A DNA stretch of 64,000 nucleotides, taken from Mesorhizobium neociceri (GTDB lineage Bacteria; Pseudomonadota; Alphaproteobacteria; Rhizobiales; Rhizobiaceae). Positions 23,895 to 33,395 of the stretch are shown piece by piece (the first letter of the stretch is position 1; every line of letters starts with the position of its first letter). The notes beneath the pieces are model-generated. The model did not search any database, had not been told where the DNA came from, and was given only the letters and a program-made list of their open reading frames with translations. The stretch is taken from positions 146,391 to 210,390 of the forward strand of contig NZ_JACDTY010000011.1 in the NCBI RefSeq assembly GCF_013520985.1. The letters run 5' to 3'. Position numbers and translations under genes: made by a program.

Positions 23895-24803
23895 GTGACC
23901 GGCGAAAAACGCAGCTATGTGATCGGCCAGACCGAGATGCCTGCGCGGCCGCTCGAGCCGGCGCTGTATCTGGTGGCGACGCCGATCGGCAATCTCTCCG
24001 ACATCACGCTGCGCGCGCTGGAAACGTTGGCCGCCGCCGACATCGTCGCCTGCGAGGACACCCGCGTCTCGCGCGTGCTGCTCGACCGCTACGGCATCCG
24101 CCGCCGCACCACCGCCTATCACGAACACAATGCCGGCGAGGCCGGGCCGAAGCTGATCGCAGCGCTCGAAGCCGGGCAGAGTGTGGCGCTGATTTCGGAC
24201 GCCGGCACGCCGCTGATCTCCGATCCCGGCTACCGGCTGGTCGGTGAGGCGCAGGAGCGCGGCCTGCGCGTGGTGCCGATCCCCGGACCGTCGGCGCCGC
24301 TGGCGGCGCTGACGGCGTCCGGCCTGCCGTCCGACGCCTTCCTGTTCGCCGGATTTTTGCCGGTGAAATCAGGGCAGCGGCTGACCAAGCTGGAGACGTT
24401 CAGGGCGGTTCCCGCAACGCTGATCTTCTTCGAATCGCCGCGCCGGCTGGCCGAGACGCTGGTCGCCATGGTCGAGAAGCTGGGCGGTGAGCGGAAAGCC
24501 GCCGTCGGCCGCGAGTTGACCAAGACCTTTGAGGAAATGCGCACCGGAACGTTGCAGGGGCTGGCCGATCACTATGCGGCGGCCGACACGCCGAAGGGCG
24601 AGATCGTCATCTGCGTCGGGCCGGCCCAGGCCAGAGCGGACGAACCCGCCGACATCGACCGACTGCTTTTGTCGCTGGCCGCCGAAATGCCGGCGTCGAA
24701 GGCGGCGGCGGAAGCGGCGAAAATGACTGGCGGGCAGAAACAAGCCCTCTACCGACGGTTGCTTGAACTCAGGGATGCCGTTGGAGAAGGCGAAGGTGGC
24801 TGA
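23895..24803 (+). CDS. rsmI: 16S rRNA (cytidine-1402 2'-O)-methyltransferase RsmI
   Basis: A 302-residue SAM-dependent tetrapyrrole-methylase-fold enzyme that methylates C1402 in the ribosomal P site. Key stretches are LYLVATPIGNLSDITLRALE, DIVACEDTRVSRVLL, ALISDAGTPLISDPGYRLV and VPIPGPSA. The start codon is GTG at 23895. Its 3' end overlaps the YraN gene by 29 bases, a frequent arrangement. Confidence 0.96.
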   Translation: MTGEKRSYVIGQTEMPARPLEPALYLVATPIGNLSDITLRALETLAAADIVACEDTRVSRVLLDRYGIRRRTTAYHEHNAGEAGPKLIAALEAGQSVALISDAGTPLISDPGYRLVGEAQERGLRVVPIPGPSAPLAALTASGLPSDAFLFAGFLPVKSGQRLTKLETFRAVPATLIFFESPRRLAETLVAMVEKLGGERKAAVGRELTKTFEEMRTGTLQGLADHYAAADTPKGEIVICVGPAQARADEPADIDRLLLSLAAEMPASKAAAEAAKMTGGQKQALYRRLLELRDAVGEGEGG

Positions 24804-25173
24804 GCGCCCAAGCGCCAGCCGCCAAAAGGCCTATCGGCGCGGCCATCGCGGCGAATGGCTGGCGGCAGCGGCGCTGATGCTGAAGGGCTATCGGATACTC
24901 GCGCGCCGCCATCGCACACGCTTCGGCGAGATCGACCTCATCGCCAGGCGCGGGGATCTGGTGCTGTTCGTCGAGGTCAAGGCGCGGCGCACGCTGATGG
25001 AGGCCATGGAGGCGATCGGTCATGAATCGGAGCGGCGCATCGAGGGCGCGGCCGACCTCTGGCTGTCGCGGCAGCCGGATTACGGAAAACTGTCGATGCG
25101 TTTCGACATGGTGGCGGTGCTGCCCTGGCGCTGGCCGGTGCATGTCGAGAATGCATTTTATGGGAGAAATTAG
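24775..25173 (+). CDS. YraN family (UPF0102) nuclease-like protein
   Basis: A 132-residue protein with the UPF0102 restriction-endonuclease-like core: RGHRGEWLAAAALMLKGYRI, TRFGEIDLIARRGDLVLFVE and VKARR. The Glu, Asp and ExK residues form a predicted metal-dependent nuclease site, but the physiological role is unproven. The ATG at 24775 lies inside the end of rsmI; a TTG at 24763 is an alternative. A family A repeat follows. Confidence 0.93.
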   Translation: MPLEKAKVAERPSASRQKAYRRGHRGEWLAAAALMLKGYRILARRHRTRFGEIDLIARRGDLVLFVEVKARRTLMEAMEAIGHESERRIEGAADLWLSRQPDYGKLSMRFDMVAVLPWRWPVHVENAFYGRN

Positions 25174-25213
25174 CGGGATCGCTGAGCGATCCCGGCGAGA
25201 CGACAGCGGGACA

Positions 25214-25373
25214 GCGCCCCCCTCTGGCCTGCCGGCCATCTCCCCCACTTGGGGGGAGATCAGCTGTCGCCTCGGCTTTCGTCAATCACCGACGTTGCAG
25301 GAAAAGCGCCGCCAGCCGGGCCGCTAATCTCCCCCCTCGTGGGGGAGATGTCCGGCAGGACAGAGGGGGGCGC
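25214..25373. repeat. Complete 160-bp palindromic element (family A)
   Basis: Ends GCGCCCCCCTCTGG and CAGAGGGGGGCGC with a C/G hairpin near each, and an inner segment (CTCGGCTTTCGTCAATCACC onward) in the same orientation as the 20486 copy. It separates the convergent yraN and uppP genes. Confidence 0.9.
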
Positions 25374-25402
25374 GAAGGAACTCGACGAACCGAGTAGGGG
25401 GC

Positions 25403-26209
25403 TCACCCCCAAACCATCAACGCCACCAGCCCGACGCCACCCACCACCAGGCGCCACCAGCCGAACAGCGAGTAGCCGTTGCGCGAGACGTAATCGAGCA
25501 GGAGGCGGACGACGAACAGCGCGGTGACGAAGGCGGCGACGAAGCCGATGGCGATGATCGGCAGGTCGGCGGTGGTCAGCACGTTGCGGTTCTTGAACAG
25601 GTCGAAGGCGAAGGCGCCGACCATGGTCGGGATGGCGAGGAAGAAGGAGAATTCCGCCGCCGCGCGCTTGTCGACGCCCAGAAGCAGCGCACCGACGATG
25701 GTCGAACCGGAGCGCGACGTGCCGGGGATCAACGACAGGCACTGGAACAGGCCGATCTGCAGATAGAGCCGGGTCGGGAAGCGCTCGACGTCGCGGTAGA
25801 CCGGCTGCAGCTTCATGCGGTCGACGACCAGCAGCACGACGCCGCCGATGATCAGCATGATGCAGATCAGCCTTGGCGATTCGAACAGCACCGTCTTGAT
25901 GAAATCATGCGCCAGCGCGCCGATGACGGCCGCCGGCAGGAAGGCGATCAGGATGCCGAGGACGAAATGCCGCGTCAGCCGGTCGTGCGGCAGATCGAGC
26001 AGCATCTGCCACAAGCGGCGGAAATAGACGCTGAGGATCGCCAGGATGGCGCCGAGCTGGATCAGGATCTCGAAGGCCTTGCCGGTGGAATGGAAGCCAA
26101 GAAAATGGCCGGCGAGCAGGATATGGCCGGTGGAGGACACCGGGATGAACTCTGTCAGCCCCTCGAGCAGGCCGAGCAGCAGGGCTTCGACAATGGTGTG
26201 GCTATCCAT
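25403..26209 (-). CDS. uppP: Undecaprenyl-diphosphatase UppP (BacA type)
   Basis: The 268-residue inner-membrane enzyme recycles undecaprenyl pyrophosphate for cell-wall synthesis and can confer bacitracin tolerance. The active-site motifs LLEGLTEFIPVSSTGHILL (near 11-29) and IPGTSRSGSTI (near 170) are intact, and about eight hydrophobic segments are present. I placed the start at 26209; the frame extends to 26251, but MDSHTIVEALLLG is the usual N-terminus. Confidence 0.96.
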   Translation of the reverse strand: MDSHTIVEALLLGLLEGLTEFIPVSSTGHILLAGHFLGFHSTGKAFEILIQLGAILAILSVYFRRLWQMLLDLPHDRLTRHFVLGILIAFLPAAVIGALAHDFIKTVLFESPRLICIMLIIGGVVLLVVDRMKLQPVYRDVERFPTRLYLQIGLFQCLSLIPGTSRSGSTIVGALLLGVDKRAAAEFSFFLAIPTMVGAFAFDLFKNRNVLTTADLPIIAIGFVAAFVTALFVVRLLLDYVSRNGYSLFGWWRLVVGGVGLVALMVWG

Positions 26210-26377
26210 GGCAACCTCGGCATTCAAGTGACGGAAGGAAGCGGCTTGCAAATGGCTTGCTTGTCACGGCGTGGAAGTCCCCCTATAGGTCGCAACACCG
26301 TGACGGCCGCATGACGGGCCGCCAAGACTTACCGGTGCGCCCTGCGATTCGCCAGTGCGCTGAATTATCGCGGAACC

Positions 26378-27070
26378 ATGCTGACGCTTTTCCATCACCC
26401 GATGTTCGCCACTTGCCGCTTCGTTCGCCTCGCCTTCGGCGAGTATGGCGAGGAGCTGGCGCTGATCGAGGAAAAGCCGTGGACGCGGCGCAAGGAGTTT
26501 CTGGCGCTGAACCCGGCCGGCACCTTGCCGATCCTGCTCGCCGAGGGCGACGTGCCGATCGTCGGCGCCATGGTCATTGCCGAATATCTCGACGAGACGC
26601 GCGGTGTCTTGAAGCGCGACAAGAGGCTGTTTGCCGAAGACCCGATGCAGCGCGCCGAAATCCGCCGGCTGACCGACTGGTATCTCAACAAGGCCGAAGG
26701 CGAAGTGACCAGGCATCTGGTGCGCGAGCGCGTGCTGAAGCCGGTGATGCCGGAAACGGCGGGCGGCGGTTCGCCCGATTCGGCGGCGATCCGCGCGGCG
26801 CGCGCCAACATCCGCCAGCATATGAAATACACCAATTGGCTGGCCGGCACCCGCCACTGGCTGGCCGGCAGCAAGGTGACCTATGCCGACCTCGCGGCGG
26901 CGGCGGCGCTGTCGGTGCTGGATTATCTCGGCGAGATCGACTGGCGCGAGCATGCCGCCGCGCGCGAGTGGTACACGCGGGTGAAGTCCAGGCCCTCGTT
27001 TAGGCCGCTGCTCTCCGACCGGGTGCGCGGCCTGTCGCCGGTATCGCATTATGCGGACCTCGACTTCTAA
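26378..27070 (+). CDS. Glutathione S-transferase family protein
   Basis: A 230-residue protein with an N-terminal thioredoxin-like domain (MLTLFHHPMFATCRFVRLAF, then NPAGTLPILLAEGDVPIVGA) and a helical C-terminal domain (WLAGSKVTYADLAAAAAL). The family conjugates or reduces with glutathione; the substrate is unknown. The active-site region may use Cys13 (TCRF) or a nearby Ser/Thr. Its end overlaps the queG start by 20 bases, so the two are probably co-transcribed. Confidence 0.9.
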   Translation: MLTLFHHPMFATCRFVRLAFGEYGEELALIEEKPWTRRKEFLALNPAGTLPILLAEGDVPIVGAMVIAEYLDETRGVLKRDKRLFAEDPMQRAEIRRLTDWYLNKAEGEVTRHLVRERVLKPVMPETAGGGSPDSAAIRAARANIRQHMKYTNWLAGTRHWLAGSKVTYADLAAAAALSVLDYLGEIDWREHAAAREWYTRVKSRPSFRPLLSDRVRGLSPVSHYADLDF

Positions 27071-28205
27071 AAGCCAAACCTTGCGCGCGCTGGTCGACGC
27101 CGAGGCGCGGCGCGCCGGCTTCGATGCTGTCGCCGTCACCACACCCGATGCCATCCCGCTGGCGCCGGCCAGATTGGCCGAATTCGTCGCCGACGGGTTT
27201 CACGGCTCGATGGCCTGGATTGCCGAAACGCTCGAACGCCGCAGCGAACCCTCGACGCTGTGGCCGGACGTGCACTCGATCATCGTGCTGGCGATGAATT
27301 ACGGACCGGACCACGATCCGCGTGCGCTGCAGGCAAGGCGCGATCGCGGCGCGATCTCGGTCTATGCGCAAAACCGCGACTATCACGAGGTGATGAAAGG
27401 CCGGCTGAAGGAGATCGCCGGCAAGATCGTGGCGCGGGCCGGCGGCGACGTGAAGGTTTTTGTCGATACGGCGCCGGTGATGGAAAAGCCGCTGGCTGAG
27501 GCCGCCGGGCTCGGCTGGCAAGGCAAGCACACCAATCTGGTCAGCCGCGAGCACGGCTCCTGGCTGTTTCTCGGCACCATCTTCACCACGGCGGAACTGA
27601 CGCCGGACAAAGCGGACGAGGACCATTGCGGCTCCTGCCGCGCCTGTCTCGATGCCTGCCCGACCGATGCCTTTCCGGCGCCCTACCGGCTTGATGCCAG
27701 GCGCTGCATCTCCTATCTCACCATCGAGAGCAAGGGGCCGATCCCGCGCGAATTCCGCGAAAAGATCGGCAACCGCATCTATGGCTGCGACGATTGCCTC
27801 GCCGCCTGCCCGTGGAACAAGTTCGCACGCGCCGCCTCGGAGGCGAAGCTTGCAGCCCGCGCGGATTTGCGCGAGCCGCCGTTGGCCGAGCTGTTGCAAC
27901 TGGACGACGCGGCGTTCCGGTCTTTCTTCTCGGGCTCGCCGATCAAGCGCATCGGCCGCGACCGTTTTGTCCGCAACGTGCTGACCGCCGCCGGCAATTC
28001 CGGTGATTTCTCGCTGGCTGGCCCGGTTCGCGCCTTGCTGAGCGATCCGTCGCCGCTGGTGCGCGGCGCGGCGGTGTGGGCGCTGGCGCGGCTGGTGCCG
28101 GAAGCTGAATTCAGCGAACGGGCCGCGATTTGCTTGAAAACCGAAATCGACGCGACGGTGCGCGACGAATGGCTGTCCGCATTGCCTATCGAGGCACATG
28201 CATGA
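27051..28205 (+). CDS. queG: Epoxyqueuosine reductase QueG
   Basis: A 384-residue cobalamin- and iron-sulfur-dependent enzyme for the last step of queuosine formation in tRNA. Two ferredoxin-type 4Fe-4S motifs are present: CGSCRACLDACPTDAFPAP and YGCDDCLAACPWNKF. The N-terminal cobalamin-binding region shows SVYAQNRDYHEVMKGRLKEI and VDTAPVMEKPLAEAAGLGW. A HEAT-like C-terminus follows. It overlaps the GST gene and the epimerase gene (ATGA). Its need for B12 may be relevant to the riboswitch at 60.6 kb. Confidence 0.96.
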   Translation: MRTSTSKSQTLRALVDAEARRAGFDAVAVTTPDAIPLAPARLAEFVADGFHGSMAWIAETLERRSEPSTLWPDVHSIIVLAMNYGPDHDPRALQARRDRGAISVYAQNRDYHEVMKGRLKEIAGKIVARAGGDVKVFVDTAPVMEKPLAEAAGLGWQGKHTNLVSREHGSWLFLGTIFTTAELTPDKADEDHCGSCRACLDACPTDAFPAPYRLDARRCISYLTIESKGPIPREFREKIGNRIYGCDDCLAACPWNKFARAASEAKLAARADLREPPLAELLQLDDAAFRSFFSGSPIKRIGRDRFVRNVLTAAGNSGDFSLAGPVRALLSDPSPLVRGAAVWALARLVPEAEFSERAAICLKTEIDATVRDEWLSALPIEAHA

Positions 28206-29104
28206 ACGAAAAGCAGATTTTCATCTTCGGCGCCGGCTATTCGGGCAAAGCGTTTGCCCGAGCGAACACAGATGCCGTGCCGATTTTCGGCACCACGCGC
28301 TCGGCCGAGAAATTCGAAGCGCTGCGCCAGGCAGGCATCGCGCCGCTGCTGTTCGACGGCGCGCTGACGGGCGAAATCGGCGATGCGCTGGAGAAAACCA
28401 CCCACCTCGTTATCTCGGTGGCCCCGGAGGAAGCCGGTGACCCCGTGCGGAATGCGGCGCGCCAGGCGATTGCGGCGATGCCGGCGCTTGAATGGATCGG
28501 CTATCTCTCGACCGTTGGTGTCTACGGCAATTATGATGGTGCCTGGGTCGACGAGACGGCCGCATGCCGGCCCGTGTCGAAGCGCTCGGCCATGCGGGTG
28601 GCGGCCGAACAGGACTGGCTGGAGCTTGGCCGCGAGATCGGCAAGCCGGTGGCGATCCTGCGGCTTTCCGGGATTTACGGGCCAGGCCGCAACGCGCTGG
28701 TCAATCTGGAAAACGGCACCGCAAGGCGGCTGGTCAAGCCCGACCAGGTGTTCAACCGCATCCATTGCGACGATATCGCCGGCGCGCTCTGGCATCTCAT
28801 TGGCGGCAATACAGGCGGCATTTTCAACGTTACCGATGACGAACCGGCGCCACCGCAGGATGTCGTCACTTATGCCGCTTCGCTGATGGGCGTTGAGCCC
28901 CCGCCCGAAATTCCTTTCGAGACCGCCCAACTTTCGCCCATGGCGCGGTCCTTCTATGGCGAGAACAAGCGCGTCGCCAACAAAGCGATCAAGGCGGCCG
29001 GATATCGTTTCCGCTTTCCGGATTACCGCAGGGCATTCGACCGGATGTGGGCCGACGGCAGCTGGCGTGACGGCGAGCCGCGCAGCCCGATGAAGGGTGG
29101 ATAA
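28202..29104 (+). CDS. NAD-dependent epimerase/SDR-type protein
   Basis: A 300-residue extended-SDR-like protein: nucleotide-binding FIFGAGYSGKAFAR at the N-terminus, YLSTVGVYGNYDGAWVDE, then ILRLSGIYGPGRNAL and FNVTDDEPAPPQDVVTYAA. It resembles YeeZ-like epimerases; the canonical YxxxK is not obvious, so catalytic activity is uncertain. Its start overlaps the queG stop, giving a GST-queG-epimerase operon. Confidence 0.85.
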   Translation: MNEKQIFIFGAGYSGKAFARANTDAVPIFGTTRSAEKFEALRQAGIAPLLFDGALTGEIGDALEKTTHLVISVAPEEAGDPVRNAARQAIAAMPALEWIGYLSTVGVYGNYDGAWVDETAACRPVSKRSAMRVAAEQDWLELGREIGKPVAILRLSGIYGPGRNALVNLENGTARRLVKPDQVFNRIHCDDIAGALWHLIGGNTGGIFNVTDDEPAPPQDVVTYAASLMGVEPPPEIPFETAQLSPMARSFYGENKRVANKAIKAAGYRFRFPDYRRAFDRMWADGSWRDGEPRSPMKGG

Positions 29105-29171
29105 TCGAAACGCGGCGCCAAGCGTGGTATGATTCGGTGGGACCAGCGGCCTGCTGCAGAGAGGGGGGCTC

Positions 29172-30269
29172 ATGACGATTTCAATGCGATCCTTGCCCGG
29201 CAGACGACCGTTCCTGACGGCGGCGCTGGCGATCGTGGCGCTGGCCGGACTGGCCGCGGGCGCAATCACGGCCGAGCCGCGGGCAAAAGACCTGTTCGGC
29301 GCCAAGAAGCTGCCGGCGGTGGCGGCGGCGCAGTCCTTCGGCTTCTATTCCAAGGGCTGCTTCACCGGCGGCGTCGCGCTGCCCATGGATGGCATGAACT
29401 GGGAGGTGATGCGTCCGTCGCGCAACCGGCGCTGGGGCCATCCGACGATGATCGCGCTGATCGAGAAACTGTCGCGCGATGCGGCGGCCGACGGCTGGCC
29501 GGGGCTTTTGATCGGCGATATCTCGCAGCCACGCGGCGGGCCGATGCTGACCGGCCATGCCTCGCACCAGATCGGCCTCGATGCCGACATCTGGCTGACG
29601 CCGATGCCCGACCGCAAGCTTACGACCCAGGAGCGCGAAAACGTCAGCGCCACGCTGATGGTCGACGACAAGACGCATCTGGTGAAGGACCGGCTGTGGA
29701 AGCCTATGCACACGCAACTGTTGAAGCGGGCGGCGAGCTACCCGGAAGTCGAGCGCATCCTGGTCAATCCCGGCATAAAGAAGAAACTGTGCGACACCGT
29801 CACCGGCGACCGGACCTGGCTGCGCAAGATCCGGCCGTTCTGGGGCCATGACTATCATTTCCATATCCGCATCGGCTGCCAGCCGGGCTCGCCGAACTGC
29901 AAGGGACAGGAAGCGACGCCTGACGATGACGGCTGCGGCAAGCCGCTGGCCTGGTGGTTCACCGAGGAGCCGTGGCGGCCCAACAAGAACCCGGACGCGC
30001 CCAAGGCGCGCGACCTGATGACGATGGCGAACCTGCCGAAACAATGCCGGTTCGTGCTCGACCAGCCCGACGCCGACTCGGCAGAAGCCGTCACCTATCG
30101 CGGCGGCGGCGTGCCGATCGCTGCCAGGGCGCCGGAACCCGACGCGCCTTTGCCGCCCGTCACCGGCAACGCGGCCGGACTGCCAAACGCAGTCAACGCC
30201 TTCACCGCCACGCCGGAGATCGGCATTCCCCTGCCGAGGCGACGACCGCCGGCAAACGTCGGACAGTAA
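29172..30269 (+). CDS. mepA: Penicillin-insensitive murein endopeptidase MepA
   Basis: A 365-residue peptidase of family M74 that cuts D-Ala-meso-DAP cross-links in the periplasm. A signal/anchor segment spans about residues 14-33. Zinc ligands are visible in TGHASHQIGLDADIWLTP and GHDYHFHIRIGC. The C-terminal 70 residues are Pro-rich (APEPDAPLPPVTG) and longer than in E. coli MepA, as in other Rhizobiales. RBS GAGAGGGGGGCTC precedes the ATG. Confidence 0.95.
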   Translation: MTISMRSLPGRRPFLTAALAIVALAGLAAGAITAEPRAKDLFGAKKLPAVAAAQSFGFYSKGCFTGGVALPMDGMNWEVMRPSRNRRWGHPTMIALIEKLSRDAAADGWPGLLIGDISQPRGGPMLTGHASHQIGLDADIWLTPMPDRKLTTQERENVSATLMVDDKTHLVKDRLWKPMHTQLLKRAASYPEVERILVNPGIKKKLCDTVTGDRTWLRKIRPFWGHDYHFHIRIGCQPGSPNCKGQEATPDDDGCGKPLAWWFTEEPWRPNKNPDAPKARDLMTMANLPKQCRFVLDQPDADSAEAVTYRGGGVPIAARAPEPDAPLPPVTGNAAGLPNAVNAFTATPEIGIPLPRRRPPANVGQ

Positions 30270-30359
30270 AGGCGAACTGACGCTTCCCCTTTCCCGGGTC
30301 ATGCGCTAGTCAATCGATTGAAACGGGCGCAACGTCGCCACAAAGGGGACGACCAAGGC

Positions 30360-31379
30360 ATGTCAGGCGACGACGACGCAGCGTTGCGGTTTCCAGTGTT
30401 GATCGGCGACATCGGCGGCACCAACGCGCGCTTTTCGATCGTGCTCGACGCGAATTCGGACGGCGGCGAGCCGCATATCGTGCAGACGGCCAATTTCAAC
30501 ACCATCGACGAGGCGATCCAGGCGGCGGTGCTCGACCGGTCGTCCATCCGGCCGAATTCGGCGGTGCTGGCGATCGCCGGGCCGGTCGATGGCGACGAGA
30601 TTCCGCTCACCAATTGTCCCTGGGTGGTGAAGCCGAAGCAGATGTTTTCCAACCTGGGCCTGAGCGATATCGTCGTGCTCAACGATTTCGAGGCGCAGGC
30701 GCTGGCCGTTGTTGCGCTCGGCGAAGAGCATATGGAAAAGATCGGCGGCGGCACGCCGGAGGAGAATGCCGGCCGCGTCGTGCTTGGCCCCGGCACCGGA
30801 CTCGGCGTTGCCGGGCTGGTCCATGCCCTCAACCATTGGATACCGGTGCCAGGCGAAGGCGGCCATATGGACATCGGCCCGCGAACGCCGCGCGATTTCG
30901 AGGTTTTCCCACATATCGAAAAGCTCGAAGGCCGCATTTCGGGCGAACAGATCCTGTGCGGGCGCGGCCTGGTCAATGTCTACCGTGCCGTGGCCAAGGC
31001 CGACGGCAAGCCGGCGCCGTTCACCACGCCGGCCGAAATCACCGGGGCGGCGTTGGCCAAGACCGATACGGTCGCCGAGGAAGCGCTGGCGCTGTTCGTC
31101 ACCTGTCTTGGCCGCACCGCCGGGGACCTGGCGCTGGTGTTCATGAGCCGCGGCGGCGTGTTTTTGACCGGCGGCATTGCGCAAAAGATCGTGCCGGCGC
31201 TGAAGGAGGGCAATTTCCGCGCTGCCTTCGAGGACAAGGCGCCGCACAGCGCGCTGATGGCCTCGATGCCGGTCTATGTCATCACCCACCCGCTAGCGGC
31301 CCTTTCCGGCCTTGCCGCCTATGCCCGCAACCCCTCGCTGTTCGGCGTCCAGACCGAGGGGCGGCGCTGGCGGGCGTGA
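30360..31379 (+). CDS. glk: Glucokinase
   Basis: A 339-residue ROK-independent bacterial glucokinase that phosphorylates glucose at the entry to the Entner-Doudoroff route. Conserved parts are LIGDIGGTNARFSIV (phosphate-binding), AIAGPVDGDEIPLTNCPW, VLNDFEAQALAV, LGPGTGLGVAGL and VPGEGGHMDIGP. The start at 30360 follows GGGGACGACCAAGGC; a frame start at 30318 would add 14 unconserved residues. Confidence 0.96.
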   Translation: MSGDDDAALRFPVLIGDIGGTNARFSIVLDANSDGGEPHIVQTANFNTIDEAIQAAVLDRSSIRPNSAVLAIAGPVDGDEIPLTNCPWVVKPKQMFSNLGLSDIVVLNDFEAQALAVVALGEEHMEKIGGGTPEENAGRVVLGPGTGLGVAGLVHALNHWIPVPGEGGHMDIGPRTPRDFEVFPHIEKLEGRISGEQILCGRGLVNVYRAVAKADGKPAPFTTPAEITGAALAKTDTVAEEALALFVTCLGRTAGDLALVFMSRGGVFLTGGIAQKIVPALKEGNFRAAFEDKAPHSALMASMPVYVITHPLAALSGLAAYARNPSLFGVQTEGRRWRA

Positions 31380-31535
31380 TCGGCACCCGCAAAAGTGGCG
31401 ACCAACTCCAAATCGTGAACTGAGCCGCGACGAAGTTTCGCCGCCTTGGCCATAGGCAAGCCACGGCCGGAGCGCTAAGAGGGGGGCCGAATTCCAGCCC
31501 GCTTACGATGCGGAAACCGACGAAGCGCAGCCGAT

Positions 31536-33395
31536 TTGACACTCCAAAGTCCAAACAAAGCGAAGGCCACACCGAGCGAAGTCACGGCGGTCCTTCGTCG
31601 CATCCTCGCTGAAAATGGCGATGAGTATCGCTGGACCTATGTCGTTGCCATCATCTGCCTGCTGCTGGTTTCGGGCACGACGGCCTTCACGGCCTGGATC
31701 ATGGCGCCGATCGTCGACGAGATATTCTACGAGCGGCGTGGCGATGCGATCGTTTGGATCTGCGCCGGCTTCATGGCAGCCTACGTGGTGCGCGGCTTTG
31801 CGGGTTACGGCCAGGCGGTGGCGCTGGCCAGGATAGGCAACAATCTGGTGGCGCGCTACCAGAAGCGCATCTTCGATCATCTGATGAAGCTTGGCGTCGA
31901 TTTCTTCAATGACACGCGCTCGGGCCGGCTGGCCGCACAGGTCAACGAGAATGTCGGCGGCATTCGTGACCTGTTGTCCCTGACATTGACGTCGATCTCC
32001 CGCGACGCGGTAACCCTGATCGCCCTTCTCGGCGTCATGATATACCAGGATCCGGTGCTGTCGCTGAGCTCGCTGCTGATCGGGCCGCCGCTGATCTGGG
32101 CCGTCGTGTACCTCACCCGTCGCGTGCGTCGGATCACGCGCGAATCCGTGCTGATCAATTCTCGGCTGACCGGAGCCATCCAGGAAGCCACGCAAGGTAT
32201 CGCCATCGTCAAGGCCTTCACCATGGAGGATGCGCTCGCCGCTCACATCGGCGCCATGGCCGACACGGCCGAGCAGCGCAACAACAAGATTGCCCGCGTC
32301 TCGGAGCGGCTGTCGCCGATTTCCGACATGCTCGCCGGCCTCGCCGTCACCGCCGTCATCGCCTATTCCGGTTACCGGGCGATCGTTCTCGGGCAGCCGC
32401 CCGGCTCGGTGCTGTCATTCATCACCGCGCTGATCCTTGCCTACGATCCAGCCAGGAAGCTGGCGCGAACGCAGATTGGCATGGAGCGCGCGCTGGTCAA
32501 TGCGCGCATGATCTACGAGCTGCTCGACCGCGAACCGAAGCAAAGCGACGCGCCGGGCGCCGCCGAGGCGCATTTCACCACCGGCGCGGTACGCTTCGAC
32601 AACGTGTCCTTCCGCTATGTCGAGGAAGTGCCGGTGCTGCAGGATCTGAGCTTTACCGCCGCCGCCGGCAAGATGACCGCAATCGTCGGCGCCTCGGGCG
32701 CCGGCAAGACGACGTTGGTGGCGCTGCTGCAGCGTTTCTACGACGTGGAGTCCGGCACGATCGATATCGACGGCCAGGACATTTCCAAGGTCACCAAACA
32801 CTCGCTGCGAAGCTCGATCGCCTATGTCTCGCAGTCACCCTATCTGTTCGAAGGCACCATCCGCGACAACATCCGCTATGGCCGGCTTTCGGCCACCGAC
32901 GCCGAGATCGAACAGGCGGCACACCAAGCCGCGGCCGACGACTTCATTCGCCAGCAGCCGCAGGGCTATGACACGCCGGTCGGCGAAAGCGGCGCGACGT
33001 TGTCGGGCGGCCAGCGCCAGCGCGTCTCGATCGCTCGCGCCATCGTGCGTAATGCGCCGATCCTGTTGCTCGACGAAGCAACCTCGGCGCTCGACAACGA
33101 AGCCGAGGCCCGGGTCCAGGAAGCGCTCACCCAAATCATGGCCGGCCGCACCACCATCGTCATCGCGCACCGTCTGTCGACCGTGGTCAATGCCGACCAC
33201 ATCATCGTCATGGAGCAGGGCCGGCTGGTCGAGGAAGGCACGCATGCGTCGCTGATGGCCGATCCGCACAGTGTCTATGCCCGCTTCCACCGGGTGCAGG
33301 GCAAGAAGGGGCTGGGGCTTGTCGACGACGCCAAGCCAATCCAAACTCCGCTGCCGCGTTCGCGTGGAAAGAAGGTGGTTGGGAGGACCGTATGA
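31536..33395 (+). CDS. MsbA-type ABC exporter (permease-ATPase fusion)
   Basis: A 619-residue half transporter. Residues 1 to about 330 contain six membrane segments (starting YVVAIICLLLVSGTTAFTAW). The ATPase domain (about 350-585) has Walker A GASGAGKTT, signature LSGGQRQRVSIARAI, Walker B ILLLDEATSALD and the H-loop IAHRLSTV. Lipid or drug efflux is likely, with lipid A/glycolipid flipping the best guess from similarity to MsbA. The start is TTG at 31536. The stop overlaps the dapB start (ATGA). Confidence 0.92.
   Translation: MTLQSPNKAKATPSEVTAVLRRILAENGDEYRWTYVVAIICLLLVSGTTAFTAWIMAPIVDEIFYERRGDAIVWICAGFMAAYVVRGFAGYGQAVALARIGNNLVARYQKRIFDHLMKLGVDFFNDTRSGRLAAQVNENVGGIRDLLSLTLTSISRDAVTLIALLGVMIYQDPVLSLSSLLIGPPLIWAVVYLTRRVRRITRESVLINSRLTGAIQEATQGIAIVKAFTMEDALAAHIGAMADTAEQRNNKIARVSERLSPISDMLAGLAVTAVIAYSGYRAIVLGQPPGSVLSFITALILAYDPARKLARTQIGMERALVNARMIYELLDREPKQSDAPGAAEAHFTTGAVRFDNVSFRYVEEVPVLQDLSFTAAAGKMTAIVGASGAGKTTLVALLQRFYDVESGTIDIDGQDISKVTKHSLRSSIAYVSQSPYLFEGTIRDNIRYGRLSATDAEIEQAAHQAAADDFIRQQPQGYDTPVGESGATLSGGQRQRVSIARAIVRNAPILLLDEATSALDNEAEARVQEALTQIMAGRTTIVIAHRLSTVVNADHIIVMEQGRLVEEGTHASLMADPHSVYARFHRVQGKKGLGLVDDAKPIQTPLPRSRGKKVVGRTV

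Noticed and set aside
27000..29305. Two long minus-strand open frames over queG and the epimerase
   Set aside because: Shadows of well-supported genes with iron-sulfur and Rossmann motifs on the plus strand.
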